In this document: piece after piece, positions 27,515 to 37,722 of the stretch
How the letters are laid out: the number at the start of each line of letters is the position of its first letter
Numbering within the stretch: position 1 is the first letter of the stretch
DNA from: Arthrobacter sp. DNA4
Lineage (GTDB): Bacteria > Actinomycetota > Actinomycetes > Actinomycetales > Micrococcaceae
Direction of reading: 5' to 3'
Length of the DNA stretch: 64,000 bases
NCBI RefSeq assembly: GCF_024362385.1
Contig: NZ_CP101466.1
Span: 3,162,001-3,226,000, forward strand
The notes under the pieces: generated by a model
Seen by the model: only the letters and a program-made list of their open reading frames with translations
Told to the model about the DNA's origin: nothing
Databases searched by the model: none
Translations under genes and position numbers: made by a program

Positions 27515-29038
27515 CTAGGAACGCAGCAGGGCGCGCAGGGTTTGGATGGTGTCCGCTTCCGCCGGGGCCTTGTCGTCCCGGTAGCGTTTGACGCGCGCGA
27601 ACCTCAAGGCGATCCCGCCCGGGTAGCGAGGCGACTGCTGCACGCCGTCGATGGCTATTTCGACGACGGTGACCGGTTCAACCCAAACAGTGCCTGCCGT
27701 GCGCCGCACCTCAAGCTCCTGGAACCGCTCCGTCTGCCAGCGCAGCAGTTCATCGGTGAGTCCCTTGAAGGTCTTGCCGACCATCACGTAGCCGCCGGGT
27801 TCGCCGAACTCCCCGGTGGGGTCAAGGGCACCCAGGTGCAGGTTGGAGAGCATTCCCGTGCGGCGTCCGGAGCCCCATTCGCACGCGAGCACCACCAGGT
27901 CATAGGTGTGGACCGGTTTCACCTTCACCCAGTTGGATCCGCGCTTCCCGGCGGCGTAGGTCGATTCGATCGCCTTCACCACCACGCCCTCGTGGCCCGC
28001 GGCGAGTGCATCCCGCGACACCCGTTCGGCAACGGCCGGATCAGCGGTGACCTCCCCGGGAATCCGGTGCGCGGGTGCAACGCGTTCCAGGACGTCGATG
28101 CGGGTGGAGAGCGGTTCGTCCAGCAGGTCACGTCCGTCGATGTGCAGCACATCGAAAAACCAGGGGTGGAGCAGCGTTTCCCGGACTGCATCAGCGCCGA
28201 AGCGGGACATCGTTTCCTGGAAGGGCCGCGGGGCGCCGTCCTCATCCAGGGCGAGTGTTTCGCCGTCGAGGATCACGTCCTGCACGGGCAGCCCGCGGAC
28301 CAGGTCAACCACCTCGGGCAGCCGGTGCGTGACCTCCGCGAGGTTCCGGGTGTAGATGCGCACGTCGTTGCCGGAGCGATGCACCTGGATGCGGGCGCCG
28401 TCGAGCTTGTATTCCACCGAGGCCTCCCCCGTGGCTTCGAGGGCTGCCCCGGCACTGCCCGCGGTGGCGGCGAGCATGGGCTGCACCGGACGCCCCACCA
28501 CCAGGCCGACGGCGTCGAGCTCATCCGGGGTGCCGGTGAGCGCCAGGAGGGCCGTCCCGCCGAGGTCCCCGGAAAGCATTGCCGCACGGCGTACCGCCTC
28601 GACGGACCTGTCTGCGGCGCGGGCAATGGCCTCGGTCAGCACTCCTTCCAGGGCGCCGGTGCGCAGTTCCCCGAGCAGCACGCCGGCAATGAATGACTGC
28701 TCCGACGCGGTGGCCGCTCCCATCAGCGTCCTGAGGATGGACGTCCGCCCCGCACCCGACCCGCCACCCGCTGTTGCCAGGAGCCGGTCCAGTGCGGCAT
28801 CAAGATCCGCCACGGTGAGGCTTGGCCCCGCGGCGGGTTCTTCCTTGGCCGCCGCCACGGCGCTCCAACCGACGCCAACCCGGCCCTGACGGGGCTTGGC
28901 ACTGAGCCAACCCACCGCCGTCGGGATCTCCGCGGGTTCCAGCCGGCGCAGGAGATGGGCCAAAGCATCCACTTTCGCGAGCCGGGACCGGGTCGATGCG
29001 ACGGTTTTCGTGGTGTCCACGAGCTCAAGGAGCAGCAT
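27515..29038 (-). CDS. ligB: ATP-dependent DNA ligase (LigB type)
   Basis: 507 residues from ATG 29038 (MLLLELVDTT, behind AGGATGG). An N-terminal helical DNA-binding domain is followed by the adenylation domain with the active-site Lys in VEYKLDGARIQVHRSG (near residue 210), then DVILDGETLALDEDG, FFDVLHIDGRDLL, EGVVVKAIES and the OB fold with GSGRRTGMLSNLHLG. It matches the actinobacterial stand-alone ATP ligase, accessory to the NAD-dependent LigA and implicated in repair in this group. No Ku or polymerase domain lies beside it. The upstream extension to 29140 is not supported. Confidence 0.92.
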   Translation of the reverse strand: MLLLELVDTTKTVASTRSRLAKVDALAHLLRRLEPAEIPTAVGWLSAKPRQGRVGVGWSAVAAAKEEPAAGPSLTVADLDAALDRLLATAGGGSGAGRTSILRTLMGAATASEQSFIAGVLLGELRTGALEGVLTEAIARAADRSVEAVRRAAMLSGDLGGTALLALTGTPDELDAVGLVVGRPVQPMLAATAGSAGAALEATGEASVEYKLDGARIQVHRSGNDVRIYTRNLAEVTHRLPEVVDLVRGLPVQDVILDGETLALDEDGAPRPFQETMSRFGADAVRETLLHPWFFDVLHIDGRDLLDEPLSTRIDVLERVAPAHRIPGEVTADPAVAERVSRDALAAGHEGVVVKAIESTYAAGKRGSNWVKVKPVHTYDLVVLACEWGSGRRTGMLSNLHLGALDPTGEFGEPGGYVMVGKTFKGLTDELLRWQTERFQELEVRRTAGTVWVEPVTVVEIAIDGVQQSPRYPGGIALRFARVKRYRDDKAPAEADTIQTLRALLRS

Positions 29039-29102
29039 GGCACCATCCTGCCACGGGCACCGGACAGGGACACTGGACACAGCCCCGGTGCGGGTCCACA
29101 AT

Positions 29103-29711
29103 GTGCGCGTGGGGATCATCGTGGCGAACCTGTTCATCACCCTCGACGGCGTTTACCAGGCGCCGGGCGGCCGTGAAGAAGACCCCGAAGGCGAATTCGC
29201 GTTCGGCGGCTGGCAGGCCCCGGTGTCCGACGACGAGGCCGGCGCCTCGATAGCGGACGAGATCAGCCGGATGGATGCCCTCCTCCTCGGCCGGAAGACC
29301 TATGAAATCTTTGCGTCCTACTGGCCGCACCAGTCCGGTGACATTGCCGATGCCCTCAACCGAGTGCCCAAGTTCGTTGTCTCCGGCACGCTGGCGGACC
29401 CGGACTGGGCCGGCACCACTGTCCTGCCGGATGCCGCGGCCGCGGGCGGCCTCCGGGACGGGTTCGGGCAGCTGCACATGTTCGGCAGCGGGGCCCTGAT
29501 CCGGTCCCTCATGGCGGCAGGAGTGCTGGACCGGCTCCACCTCTGGCTGTACCCGCTGGTCCTGGGCCAGGGAAAGCGTCTATTCGATGAGGGAACGGTG
29601 CCCTCCACCTTCACGCTGGCCGAGCCGTCCCGCAGTTTCCCGAAGGGGGCGGTGTCGCTGGTGTACGAGCGCGCGGGAGAAGTGGAGACGCAGGAGATGG
29701 CGGCCACCTAG
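29103..29711 (+). CDS. RibD C-terminal/dihydrofolate reductase-like protein
   Basis: About 202 residues. VANLFITLDGVYQAPGG opens the fold, RMDALLLGRKTYEIFASYWP is the nucleotide-binding region, and LHMFGSGALIRSLMAAGVLDRLHLWLYPLVLGQGKRLF is the RibD C-terminal signature. Members reduce pteridine- or pyrimidine-type substrates with NADPH, but most stand-alone copies are uncharacterised. The start is one of two GTG codons (29103 or 29109); neither has a clear ribosome-binding site. It is divergent from ligB with only about 64 bp between, and ends at a bidirectional terminator shared with groEL. Confidence 0.82.
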   Translation: MRVGIIVANLFITLDGVYQAPGGREEDPEGEFAFGGWQAPVSDDEAGASIADEISRMDALLLGRKTYEIFASYWPHQSGDIADALNRVPKFVVSGTLADPDWAGTTVLPDAAAAGGLRDGFGQLHMFGSGALIRSLMAAGVLDRLHLWLYPLVLGQGKRLFDEGTVPSTFTLAEPSRSFPKGAVSLVYERAGEVETQEMAAT

Positions 29712-29740
29712 TCCCCACCCACCGTCCCAGACAACAACGC

Positions 29741-29776
29741 AAAAGGCTGGCCCGGCAGACGCCGGACCAGCCTTTT
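29741..29776. terminator. Bidirectional terminator between the RibD-like gene and groEL
   Basis: AAAAGGCTGG-c-CCGGC, loop AGAC, GCCGG-a-CCAGCCTTTT. The A tract and T tract at the two ends give a U-rich tail in both directions, suiting two convergent genes. Confidence 0.88.
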
Positions 29777-29802
29777 CAGCGGTAAGCCGCCAGGGCGCAG
29801 CG

Positions 29803-31425
<1,623 letters not shown>

Positions 31426-31438
31426 TCAAAGACAGAAA

Positions 31439-31481
31439 CCCCGCACTGCTTACCAGCGTGAGCATGGTAAGCAGCACGGGG
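31439..31481 (-). other. Long hairpin between groES and groEL
   Basis: A 17-base arm (31439-31455, ending TGCTTACCA) pairs with TGGTAAGCAG... at 31465-31481 with two mismatches around a nine-base loop. It lies in the 79 bp gap between the groES stop and groEL start, with no T run. Likely an mRNA processing or stability element or a partial attenuator; processing between groES and groEL is known in Agrobacterium and mycobacteria. Confidence 0.7.
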
Positions 31482-31492
31482 ATCCGGAAGAA

Positions 31493-31786
31493 TTACTTGA
31501 CGACGATTGCCAGGACGTCGCGGGCGGACAGCACGAGGTACTCGGTGCCGCCGGTCTTGACTTCGGTTCCGCCGTACTTGGAGTAGATGACGACGTCGCC
31601 AACTGCTACGTCAACGGGAACGCGGTTGCCATCTTCGAAGCGGCCGGGGCCTACTGCGACAACTTCGCCTTCCTGCGGCTTCTCCTGTGCGGAGTCCGGG
31701 ATGACCAGGCCGGAAGCCGTGGTCTGCTCGGCTTCGAGCGGGCGAACAACAATACGATCCTCAAGAGGCTTAATAGAGACCGACAC
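31493..31786 (-). CDS. groES: Co-chaperonin GroES
   Basis: 97 residues, the lid of the GroEL chamber. [20 protein letters not shown] is the conserved start, [23 protein letters not shown] covers the mobile loop and roof, and [15 protein letters not shown] the C-terminal strand. It starts at GTG 31786 with AAGGAGAGG upstream. Two CIRCE operators and a sigma-70-type promoter lie 110-180 bp upstream, so the operon is repressed by HrcA and induced by heat. Confidence 0.97.
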   Translation of the reverse strand: MSVSIKPLEDRIVVRPLEAEQTTASGLVIPDSAQEKPQEGEVVAVGPGRFEDGNRVPVDVAVGDVVIYSKYGGTEVKTGGTEYLVLSARDVLAIVVK

Positions 31787-31896
31787 TCGGACCTCTCCTT
31801 TTCGTCAGCAAATTCGTGGACTGGAAAGCTTTCCGCCGTAGCTGGCAAACCGTCGTCGCGGTGCCTGCAGCAGCCTGGCTGGCAGCTCTTCATGTG

Positions 31897-31923
31897 TTAG
31901 CACCCTCCTAGGGAGAGTGCTAA
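31897..31923 (-). promoter_or_regulatory. CIRCE operator, groES-proximal copy
   Basis: TTAGCACCC, nine bases, GAGTGCTAA: one mismatch in one half. It lies just downstream of the predicted -10 box of the groES promoter, in the transcribed leader. Confidence 0.92.
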
Positions 31924-31928
31924 TGAAG

Positions 31929-31957
31929 ACTCTATGTAAGGGTTAGCACTCGGTCAA
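31929..31957 (-). promoter_or_regulatory. groES-groEL promoter
   Basis: On the minus strand TTGACC (31957-31952), 17 bases, TAGAGT (31934-31929): a good housekeeping-sigma promoter. The -35 box lies inside the spacer of the distal CIRCE and the start site falls by the proximal CIRCE, so HrcA bound at both would block polymerase. Confidence 0.75.
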
Positions 31958-31969
31958 GGTGAGTGCCAA
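31943..31969 (-). promoter_or_regulatory. CIRCE operator, groES-distal copy
   Basis: TTAGCACTC, nine bases, GAGTGCCAA: one half matches the consensus exactly, the other has one mismatch. It overlaps the -35 box of the groES promoter. Confidence 0.92.
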
Positions 31970-32040
31970 CGTTTCGTCATGGGCGTACAGCCTGGAGTGG
32001 ACGACGGCGGGTGGCCGGGGACACGGGGAAGGCCCTGTCC

Positions 32041-32421
32041 CTAGCGGCCCAGGTCGTCGAAGTCCACGTCCTCGCCGCCCTCCGTGTCGCCGCCGCCCTG
32101 CTTCCGTCCCCGGAAGAGCACCCAGCCGGACACCGCTGCGGCGAGCAGCGCGGCAACGAGGAAGAAGATGCTCCCAGCCCGCGCGCCGTCGTACAGCCCG
32201 CGGATGTCCCGGGCCTCCTGGGTGTTGTCCTGGACGTCGTTGCCGCCCACCGAGTAAACGGTGGCGTTGAACGTATCCAGCAGGAAGATGATCACCAGCA
32301 ACGCGATGGAGACCACGGCCACGACGGCGGCCGCGATCAGCACAGGACGGGCGAACCTGGCCGGATGGCGGTCCCCCGACTCGTGGTCGCCGGTCTCGCG
32401 GGGGGCTGCGCTTTCATCCAT
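32041..32421 (-). CDS. Small two-helix membrane protein
   Basis: 126 residues from ATG 32421. A polar N-terminus (GDHESGDRHPARFARP) is followed by helix 1 (VLIAAAVVAVVSIALLVIIFLL), a 40-residue outside loop (FNATVYSVGGNDVQDNT) and helix 2 (GSIFFLVAALLAAAVSGWVLF), then an acidic tail (EGGEDVDFDDLGR). I do not recognise the family; similar two-helix proteins are common and uncharacterised in Micrococcaceae. It is divergent from the methyltransferase gene with 54 bp between, and its 3' end points toward the groES regulatory region. Confidence 0.65.
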   Translation of the reverse strand: MDESAAPRETGDHESGDRHPARFARPVLIAAAVVAVVSIALLVIIFLLDTFNATVYSVGGNDVQDNTQEARDIRGLYDGARAGSIFFLVAALLAAAVSGWVLFRGRKQGGGDTEGGEDVDFDDLGR

Positions 32422-32475
32422 GGATTCAACACTATCCGCATCCCGGCCACGCGCTCCTCCACTAGGCTGGAACCC

Positions 32476-33714
32476 ATGGCTCACGCTCCCCAGGACCAGA
32501 TTGCACAGGACCAGATCGCACAATTGCTGACCCCCGAAGGCTGGGAGTTGCTGGCGTCCCTGGGCCCCTACCGGGACGAGGACTCGTTCGAGCTGAACTC
32601 CGCGCTCCGGAAAGCCGGGCACCCGCCCGCGCTCGTGTCCGCCGTCCTGACGCAGTCACGGCTCCGCACCAAGGCAGAGGGGAAATTCGGGGAGTTCGCC
32701 CGGCAGATGCTGTTCACCCAGGCGGGCCTGGAGCAGGCCACGCGCCTCAACGTCGCCGCCCACCACGCCCAGCGGTTCGCTGCCGCGGGGATCAGCCGCG
32801 TGGCGGACCTGGGGTGCGGCCTCGGCGCCGATTCCCTGGCGCTGGCCTCCCTGGACATCATCGTCACGGCCGTCGAAATGGACGAGACCACCGCGGCGTG
32901 CGCCACGGTGAACCTCATCCCGTTCCCCAACGCCACGGTGGTGCACGCCGATGCGGAATCGGTTCCGCTGGACGGGATGGACGGCGTCTGGCTGGACCCC
33001 GCCCGGCGGGTCACCTCCACCTCCGGCACCAAGCGGATCTGGGACCCTGAGGCATTCTCCCCGCCGTTGTCCTTTGTGGAATCACTGGCTGCCCAGGGCA
33101 AGGCCGTGGGAGTGAAGATGGGCCCGGGCATGCCGCACGAATCCGTGCCTGCGGGCTGTGAGGCGCAGTGGATATCGGTGGCCGGGGACGTCACGGAGGT
33201 GACCCTGTGGTTCAACGCCGTGCGCAGGCCCGGGGTCCGCCGCGCTGCCCTGGTCCTGGGGCCGCAGTCTCCGGCGGAGCTGACCAGTGCCGAGGACTTC
33301 GGCGCCGGCCCGTCAGCGCCGGTGGGCCCGGTGGGGGGATACCTGTACGAACCCGACGGCGCCGTGATCCGCGCCGGACTGGTGGCAGACGTGGCACTGC
33401 AGCTCGGCGGACACCTGGTGGACGAACACATCGCCTACATCTGCGCTCCCGAACTCCTGGCCACCCCGTTCGCCCGGGCCTACAAGGTCCTGCAGGTCAT
33501 GCCCTACAACGTGAAGGCGCTCAAGGCCTGGGTGAAGCAGGAGGGCATCACCGTGCTGGACATCAAGAAGCGCGGCACCGCGGTCACCCCGGAAGAGCTC
33601 CGGAAGCAGCTGCTGCCCGGCGGGAAGAACGCCAGGAAGGGCGGCAAAACGGCCACCCTGGTCCTGACGCGCATCGGTGAGGACCGGGTGGCCATCGTGG
33701 TGGAACCCGCCTAG
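32476..33714 (+). CDS. Class I SAM-dependent methyltransferase with THUMP-like domain
   Basis: 412 residues from ATG 32476. Motif I is VADLGCGLGADSLALA, followed by an acidic motif II (VTAVEMDE), DAESVPLDGMDGVWLDPARR as the catalytic region, and a C-terminal THUMP-like portion (VMPYNVKALKAWVKQEGITVLDIKKRGTAV). The combination points to an RNA or protein methyltransferase; the exact target is not established for this family. It starts 54 bp from the divergent membrane protein gene and ends 6 bp from the converging AroE-like gene. Confidence 0.85.
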   Translation: MAHAPQDQIAQDQIAQLLTPEGWELLASLGPYRDEDSFELNSALRKAGHPPALVSAVLTQSRLRTKAEGKFGEFARQMLFTQAGLEQATRLNVAAHHAQRFAAAGISRVADLGCGLGADSLALASLDIIVTAVEMDETTAACATVNLIPFPNATVVHADAESVPLDGMDGVWLDPARRVTSTSGTKRIWDPEAFSPPLSFVESLAAQGKAVGVKMGPGMPHESVPAGCEAQWISVAGDVTEVTLWFNAVRRPGVRRAALVLGPQSPAELTSAEDFGAGPSAPVGPVGGYLYEPDGAVIRAGLVADVALQLGGHLVDEHIAYICAPELLATPFARAYKVLQVMPYNVKALKAWVKQEGITVLDIKKRGTAVTPEELRKQLLPGGKNARKGGKTATLVLTRIGEDRVAIVVEPA

Positions 33715-33720
33715 CTGCAC

Positions 33721-34539
33721 CTACTGGGCGCGCATGAACTCCTCGGCGGCCCGCACCTGGTCAGGGGTGGGCCGGACGCCTGTGTACAGGACAAACTGCT
33801 CCAGTGCCTGGATGGTGGCCACCTCGGCCCCCGTGATCACCGGCTTGCCGGCCGCACGGGCGGCGCGGATCAGCGGCGTCTCGGCGGGCAGCGCTACCAC
33901 GTCGAAAACCAGGCGGGCCGCCTCGATGGCCTCCGCCGGGAAAGCCACGGTGTCCGCTTCCGTCCCGCCGGCCATCCCCAGCGGGGTGACGTTGATGATC
34001 AGGTCAGCCGTCCCGCCGTCGATCGCTGCACGCCATTGGAAGCCGTACTGGTCCGCGAGCGCGCGCCCCGCGGCCTCGTTCCGGGCCAGGACGGTGACGT
34101 CCGTGAATCCGGCGTCCCGGAGGGCGGCAACCGTGGCCTTGGCCATGCCGCCGGCGCCCTGCACCAGCACCGAATAGTCCGTGGGGACTGCATTGGTGGC
34201 GAGGAGTTGCTCGATCGCGGTGTAGTCGGTGTTGTACGCCTTGAGGTGCCCGTCCGTGTTCACGATGGTGTTCACCGAGTCGATGGCCTTCGCGGAAGGG
34301 TCCATCTCGTCCACCAGGGCGATGACGTCTTCCTTGTACGGCATGGAGATGGCGCAGCCACGGATGCCCAGCCCGCGGACGCCGGCGATGGCCTGTTCGA
34401 GGTTGGTGGGCGCGAAGGCCTTGTAGATCCAGTTCAGGTCCAGCTGTCCGTAAAGGTGGTTGTGGAACCGGGTCCCGTTGTTGCTGGGACGGGCCGAGAG
34501 CGAGATGCAGAGGGTCATGTCTTTATTCAGAATGGGCAC
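33721..34539 (-). CDS. Shikimate 5-dehydrogenase-like protein
   Basis: 272 residues of the AroE-like branch typified by Haemophilus HI0607. The opening TLCISLSARPSNNGTRFHNHLY replaces the usual AroE N-terminus. The catalytic Lys is in SMPYKE and the Asp in YNTDYTA, and the NADP loop is QGAGGMAKATVAAL, followed by INVTPLGMAGG. Such proteins can oxidise shikimate or quinate weakly, and their true substrate is usually unknown; the main biosynthetic aroE is expected elsewhere. GTG start at 34539, with a possible later start at MTLCISL. Confidence 0.82.
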   Translation of the reverse strand: MPILNKDMTLCISLSARPSNNGTRFHNHLYGQLDLNWIYKAFAPTNLEQAIAGVRGLGIRGCAISMPYKEDVIALVDEMDPSAKAIDSVNTIVNTDGHLKAYNTDYTAIEQLLATNAVPTDYSVLVQGAGGMAKATVAALRDAGFTDVTVLARNEAAGRALADQYGFQWRAAIDGGTADLIINVTPLGMAGGTEADTVAFPAEAIEAARLVFDVVALPAETPLIRAARAAGKPVITGAEVATIQALEQFVLYTGVRPTPDQVRAAEEFMRAQ

Positions 34540-34582
34540 CAGACCATTAAACGCGTTCCCGCCGGCGTGGGCGTCCAGGGAC

Positions 34583-36301
34583 TTAGGGGCAGCCGGTTCC
34601 CGCGGGGAAAGGCCCGACGGCGGCGGGCAGCTTTCCCGGGGCGGGCGCCTTCCCTACCAGCACCGCGGCCAGCGCGTCGAAGGCGGCGTCGGTCCGGCCA
34701 TAGAGTGCCACCTTCACCGGCGCACTGGACCCTTGGAGCGGCCACGGAGCGTCGAGGGACACGGCGATGTCCCCACCGGCCGGTTTTCCACCAAAGCCGA
34801 TGAGGTTGACCAGTGGCCCTGATCCTACGGTGAGCCCGGCGCGCGCTGCGGCGGCTTCGAAGCGCTCCCGGTCCCCCGGTCCCCCGCCGGCCACCCGCAC
34901 GGAACCGGGCACCAGGGGTCCGCTGCAGGGACCGGATACAACGGTGACGGCCGACGCCGAGACCTGGGCGGACAGGGCTGCCCCGCTTCCGGCCGGTGCA
35001 CCTGCGCCCGCTGTTCCGGCAGGCGGGGTGGTCCGGGCATGCCAGATCATCATGGTGGCCACGCGCTGCGCTGCCTCATCCAGGCGTGCGGCGGGAAGTG
35101 TGCCGGCCGCCAGGGCCTGGACGATGGCGGCGTGCGCCTGCTCCACGTCCGAAGGCATCAGCAGCAGGTCGGCACCGGCGGCCAGTGCCTTCACTGCAGC
35201 CGCGCCGGACGGGTACTGCTTGTCAACGGCACCCATGTTGAGGGCGTCGGTTACGGCCACGCCCTTGAAGCCCAGGCCCCTGAGCGCCGCGTAGCTCGGC
35301 GCCGAGAGCGACGCCGGCACGCCGGGTTCCAGCGCGGGTACGGCAATGTGCCCGGTCATGACAATAGGGAGGCCCGCGGCGACGGCAGCTTCGAAGGGTT
35401 TCCAGTCCCGGCCCCGGAGCACGTCGATGCCTGCCGGCTGGACGGGGAGGCTGAGGTGGGAATCCGCCGTCACCGAGCCGTGCCCGGGAAAGTGCTTGAC
35501 GGTGGGGAGCACGCCGGCGTCCAGCATGCCTTGGGAGAAGGCGGTGCCCTGGGCCGCCGCCGCGGCAGGGTCGCCGGACATGGAACGCGCCCCGATGGTG
35601 GGGTCTGTAGGACCGACGGTCACATCCGTGTCCGGGGCGAAGTCGAGGTCGAAGCCCAGTGGCACCAGCTCACTTGCCAGGCCCTTGCTTACCGTGCGCG
35701 TCAGGTCCAGGTTGCCGGCGGCCCCGTAGCTCATGGGAGCGGGCCACTCGGTGAGGGGCGGCCCCAGGCGTGCCACCGAGCCGCCTTCCTGGTCCACGCT
35801 CATGATCCCCGGCCAGCGCCGTCCGTCGGCGGCAACCGCCTGCTGCAGCCGCTGGTTTACGGCGGCCATGGCGGCCACGTCCACTTTTCCCTGTGGGTCG
35901 CGCGGCACATTGTCGCCCATGATGATCGATCCGGCCAGGTGCAGGCGCTGGATAAGCGCCGCGTGGGCTTCCACCTGGTTGCCCTTGAAGAACGGGAGCA
36001 GGACCTGCCCGGCTTTCTGCTCAGGCGACATCGCCGCAACGGCCGCAACGGCGGCGTCCTGGTCCCGCTGCTCCGGGCCCCATCCCAAAGGCCGGGAACC
36101 CGGATCAGGCGACGGGGAAGCCGCAGGAGGTGCCGGCGTCGTACTTGCTGATGCGGTGGGGGACGCCCCGGCGGGCGGGGCGGAGGATGAGGGCGGTGCG
36201 GTGCTTGGGGCGGCTGAACAGGAGGCCAGCGCCATTACGGACAAGGCCAGGAGGAGAGGGAAGGATTTGGCAGGACTGTGACGCAGGGGGAACGGTGCCA
36301 T
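34583..36301 (-). CDS. Glycoside hydrolase family 3 lipoprotein (beta-N-acetylhexosaminidase-like)
   Basis: 572 residues. The N-terminus is a lipoprotein signal with lipobox LASC near residue 28, then a Ser/Pro/Ala linker to about 65. The GH3 domain includes MSVDQEGGSVARLG, the substrate-binding KHFPGHGSVTADSHL and the nucleophile Asp in GVAVTDALNMG, the pattern of NagZ-type enzymes that remove N-acetylglucosamine from peptidoglycan fragments. The protein is thus probably anchored outside the membrane for wall turnover. The C-terminal 170 residues form an extra domain of unknown role. ATG start at 36301. Confidence 0.87.
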   Translation of the reverse strand: MAPFPLRHSPAKSFPLLLALSVMALASCSAAPSTAPPSSSAPPAGASPTASASTTPAPPAASPSPDPGSRPLGWGPEQRDQDAAVAAVAAMSPEQKAGQVLLPFFKGNQVEAHAALIQRLHLAGSIIMGDNVPRDPQGKVDVAAMAAVNQRLQQAVAADGRRWPGIMSVDQEGGSVARLGPPLTEWPAPMSYGAAGNLDLTRTVSKGLASELVPLGFDLDFAPDTDVTVGPTDPTIGARSMSGDPAAAAAQGTAFSQGMLDAGVLPTVKHFPGHGSVTADSHLSLPVQPAGIDVLRGRDWKPFEAAVAAGLPIVMTGHIAVPALEPGVPASLSAPSYAALRGLGFKGVAVTDALNMGAVDKQYPSGAAAVKALAAGADLLLMPSDVEQAHAAIVQALAAGTLPAARLDEAAQRVATMMIWHARTTPPAGTAGAGAPAGSGAALSAQVSASAVTVVSGPCSGPLVPGSVRVAGGGPGDRERFEAAAARAGLTVGSGPLVNLIGFGGKPAGGDIAVSLDAPWPLQGSSAPVKVALYGRTDAAFDALAAVLVGKAPAPGKLPAAVGPFPAGTGCP

Positions 36302-36405
36302 CAGTACGATGCTACCCCTGCACTAGACTTGAACCACCCGTTCGCCTGCCGGCTGCAGCCTGTGAGCGGCATCAGCCAGCGGCAAACCGGACAGTAAGGA
36401 AACGT

Positions 36406-37551
36406 GTGAAGATCGACTTCGCGTCATCGAGGCAATCCACCCTCGGTGTTGAGTGGGAGCTTGCCCTGGTGGACGGGAAGACGGGCGAACTCGCTTCCGT
36501 GGCCAACCAAGTGCTCCGCGGGGTGGCGTCGCGCCACCCCGAACTCAACGAAGACGACGAACATCCGCACATCAAGCAGGAACTGCTGCTGAATACGGTG
36601 GAACTGGTCACGGGCATCTGCGAAACCGCAGCCGAGGCCAAGGAGGACCTCAGCCGGTCCGTCGCGGCCGTCCGTGAAATCACCGATCCCATGGGCGTGG
36701 AGCTGTTTTGCAGCCACCCGTTCAGCCCTCCGCAGCTGCAGCCGGTGACGGACAAGGCACGCTACGCCAAGCTCATTGACCGGACCCAGTGGTGGGGCCG
36801 GCAGATGGTCATCTACGGCGTCCATGTCCACGTGGGGCTGGACCGCCGGGACAAAGCGCTCCCCGTCCTGGACGGCCTGGTCAACTACTTCCCGCACTTC
36901 CAGGCGCTCTCCGCGTCCAGCCCGTTCTGGGGCGGTGAGGACACCGGGTATGCCTCGCAGCGGGCCTTGATGTTCCAGCAGCTTCCCACCGCGGGGCTGC
37001 CCTTCCAGTTCAAGTCCTGGGAGGAATACGAGTCCTACGTCCAGGACATGTTCACCACGGGCGTCATCGACACCATCTCGGAAATCCGGTGGGACATCCG
37101 GCCGGTGCCCGCCCTGGGCACCATCGAGATGCGGATCTGTGACGGCCTGGCCACCCTGGAGGAAGTCGGGGCCATCGCGGCGCTCACCCAGTGCCTGGTG
37201 GATGAGTTCTCCACCACCCTGGACAACGGCGGAACCATCCCCACCATGCCGCCGTGGCACGTCCAGGAGAACAAGTGGCGCGCTGCGCGGTACGGCCTGG
37301 ACGCCATCATCATCCTCGACGCCGCGGGCAAGGAGCAGCTGGTCACCGACCACCTGCTGGAGACCCTGAACCGGCTTGAACCGGTTGCCGCCAAGCTGCG
37401 CTGCTCCGACGAGCTGGCCGACGTCGAGAAGATCATCCGCCGCGGCGCCGGATACCAGCGCCAGCGCCGGGTGGCTGCGGAGAACGGCGGAAACCTGCAG
37501 GCCGTGGTGCTGGACCTGGTCAAGCAGATGCGCAACGGCCCCACTGCCTGA
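36406..37551 (+). CDS. YbdK-type carboxylate-amine ligase (glutamate-cysteine ligase 2 family)
   Basis: 381 residues from GTG 36406 with AAGGA upstream; longer upstream starts are not supported. The family signature LGVEWELALVD is at the N-terminus, then FCSHPFSPPQLQPVTD, VHVHVGLDRRDKALPVLDGL and IRPVPALGTIEMRICDGLATLEEV. These ATP-grasp-like proteins have weak glutamate-cysteine ligase activity in E. coli; in mycothiol-using actinobacteria, which do not need glutathione, the physiological product is unclear. A long palindrome begins 15 bp after the stop. Confidence 0.88.
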   Translation: MKIDFASSRQSTLGVEWELALVDGKTGELASVANQVLRGVASRHPELNEDDEHPHIKQELLLNTVELVTGICETAAEAKEDLSRSVAAVREITDPMGVELFCSHPFSPPQLQPVTDKARYAKLIDRTQWWGRQMVIYGVHVHVGLDRRDKALPVLDGLVNYFPHFQALSASSPFWGGEDTGYASQRALMFQQLPTAGLPFQFKSWEEYESYVQDMFTTGVIDTISEIRWDIRPVPALGTIEMRICDGLATLEEVGAIAALTQCLVDEFSTTLDNGGTIPTMPPWHVQENKWRAARYGLDAIIILDAAGKEQLVTDHLLETLNRLEPVAAKLRCSDELADVEKIIRRGAGYQRQRRVAAENGGNLQAVVLDLVKQMRNGPTA

Positions 37552-37565
37552 CCTTCCCCTTTACT

Positions 37566-37622
37566 TGCTCCATCAGATATGGCTCCTAAACCGGCGGTTT
37601 AGGAGCCATATCTGATGGAGCA
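37566..37622. repeat. Long palindrome, copy A of a three-member family
   Basis: Two perfect 27-base arms (37566-37592 and 37596-37622) around a three-base loop GGC. The outer part reads TGCTCCATCAGATATGGCTC and the inner part CCTAAACC. There is no T run on either side. Related copies lie at 48296 and 49339; bases that differ between copies have changed on both arms. Confidence 0.92.
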
Positions 37623-37722
37623 TCGCAGGGATTGACGGAGGACTTAGGACCCTGCCAAGACCTGCAGCGCGGGGTGATCCTTGTCCCGTAGTCGTGTGGG
37701 TTTCGGCGGGAAGGAAGGCCGG

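Noticed and set aside
37566..37622. Palindrome A as a simple terminator
   Set aside because: No T run on either strand, and two sister copies with covarying arms point to a repeat family. A secondary terminator role is not excluded.
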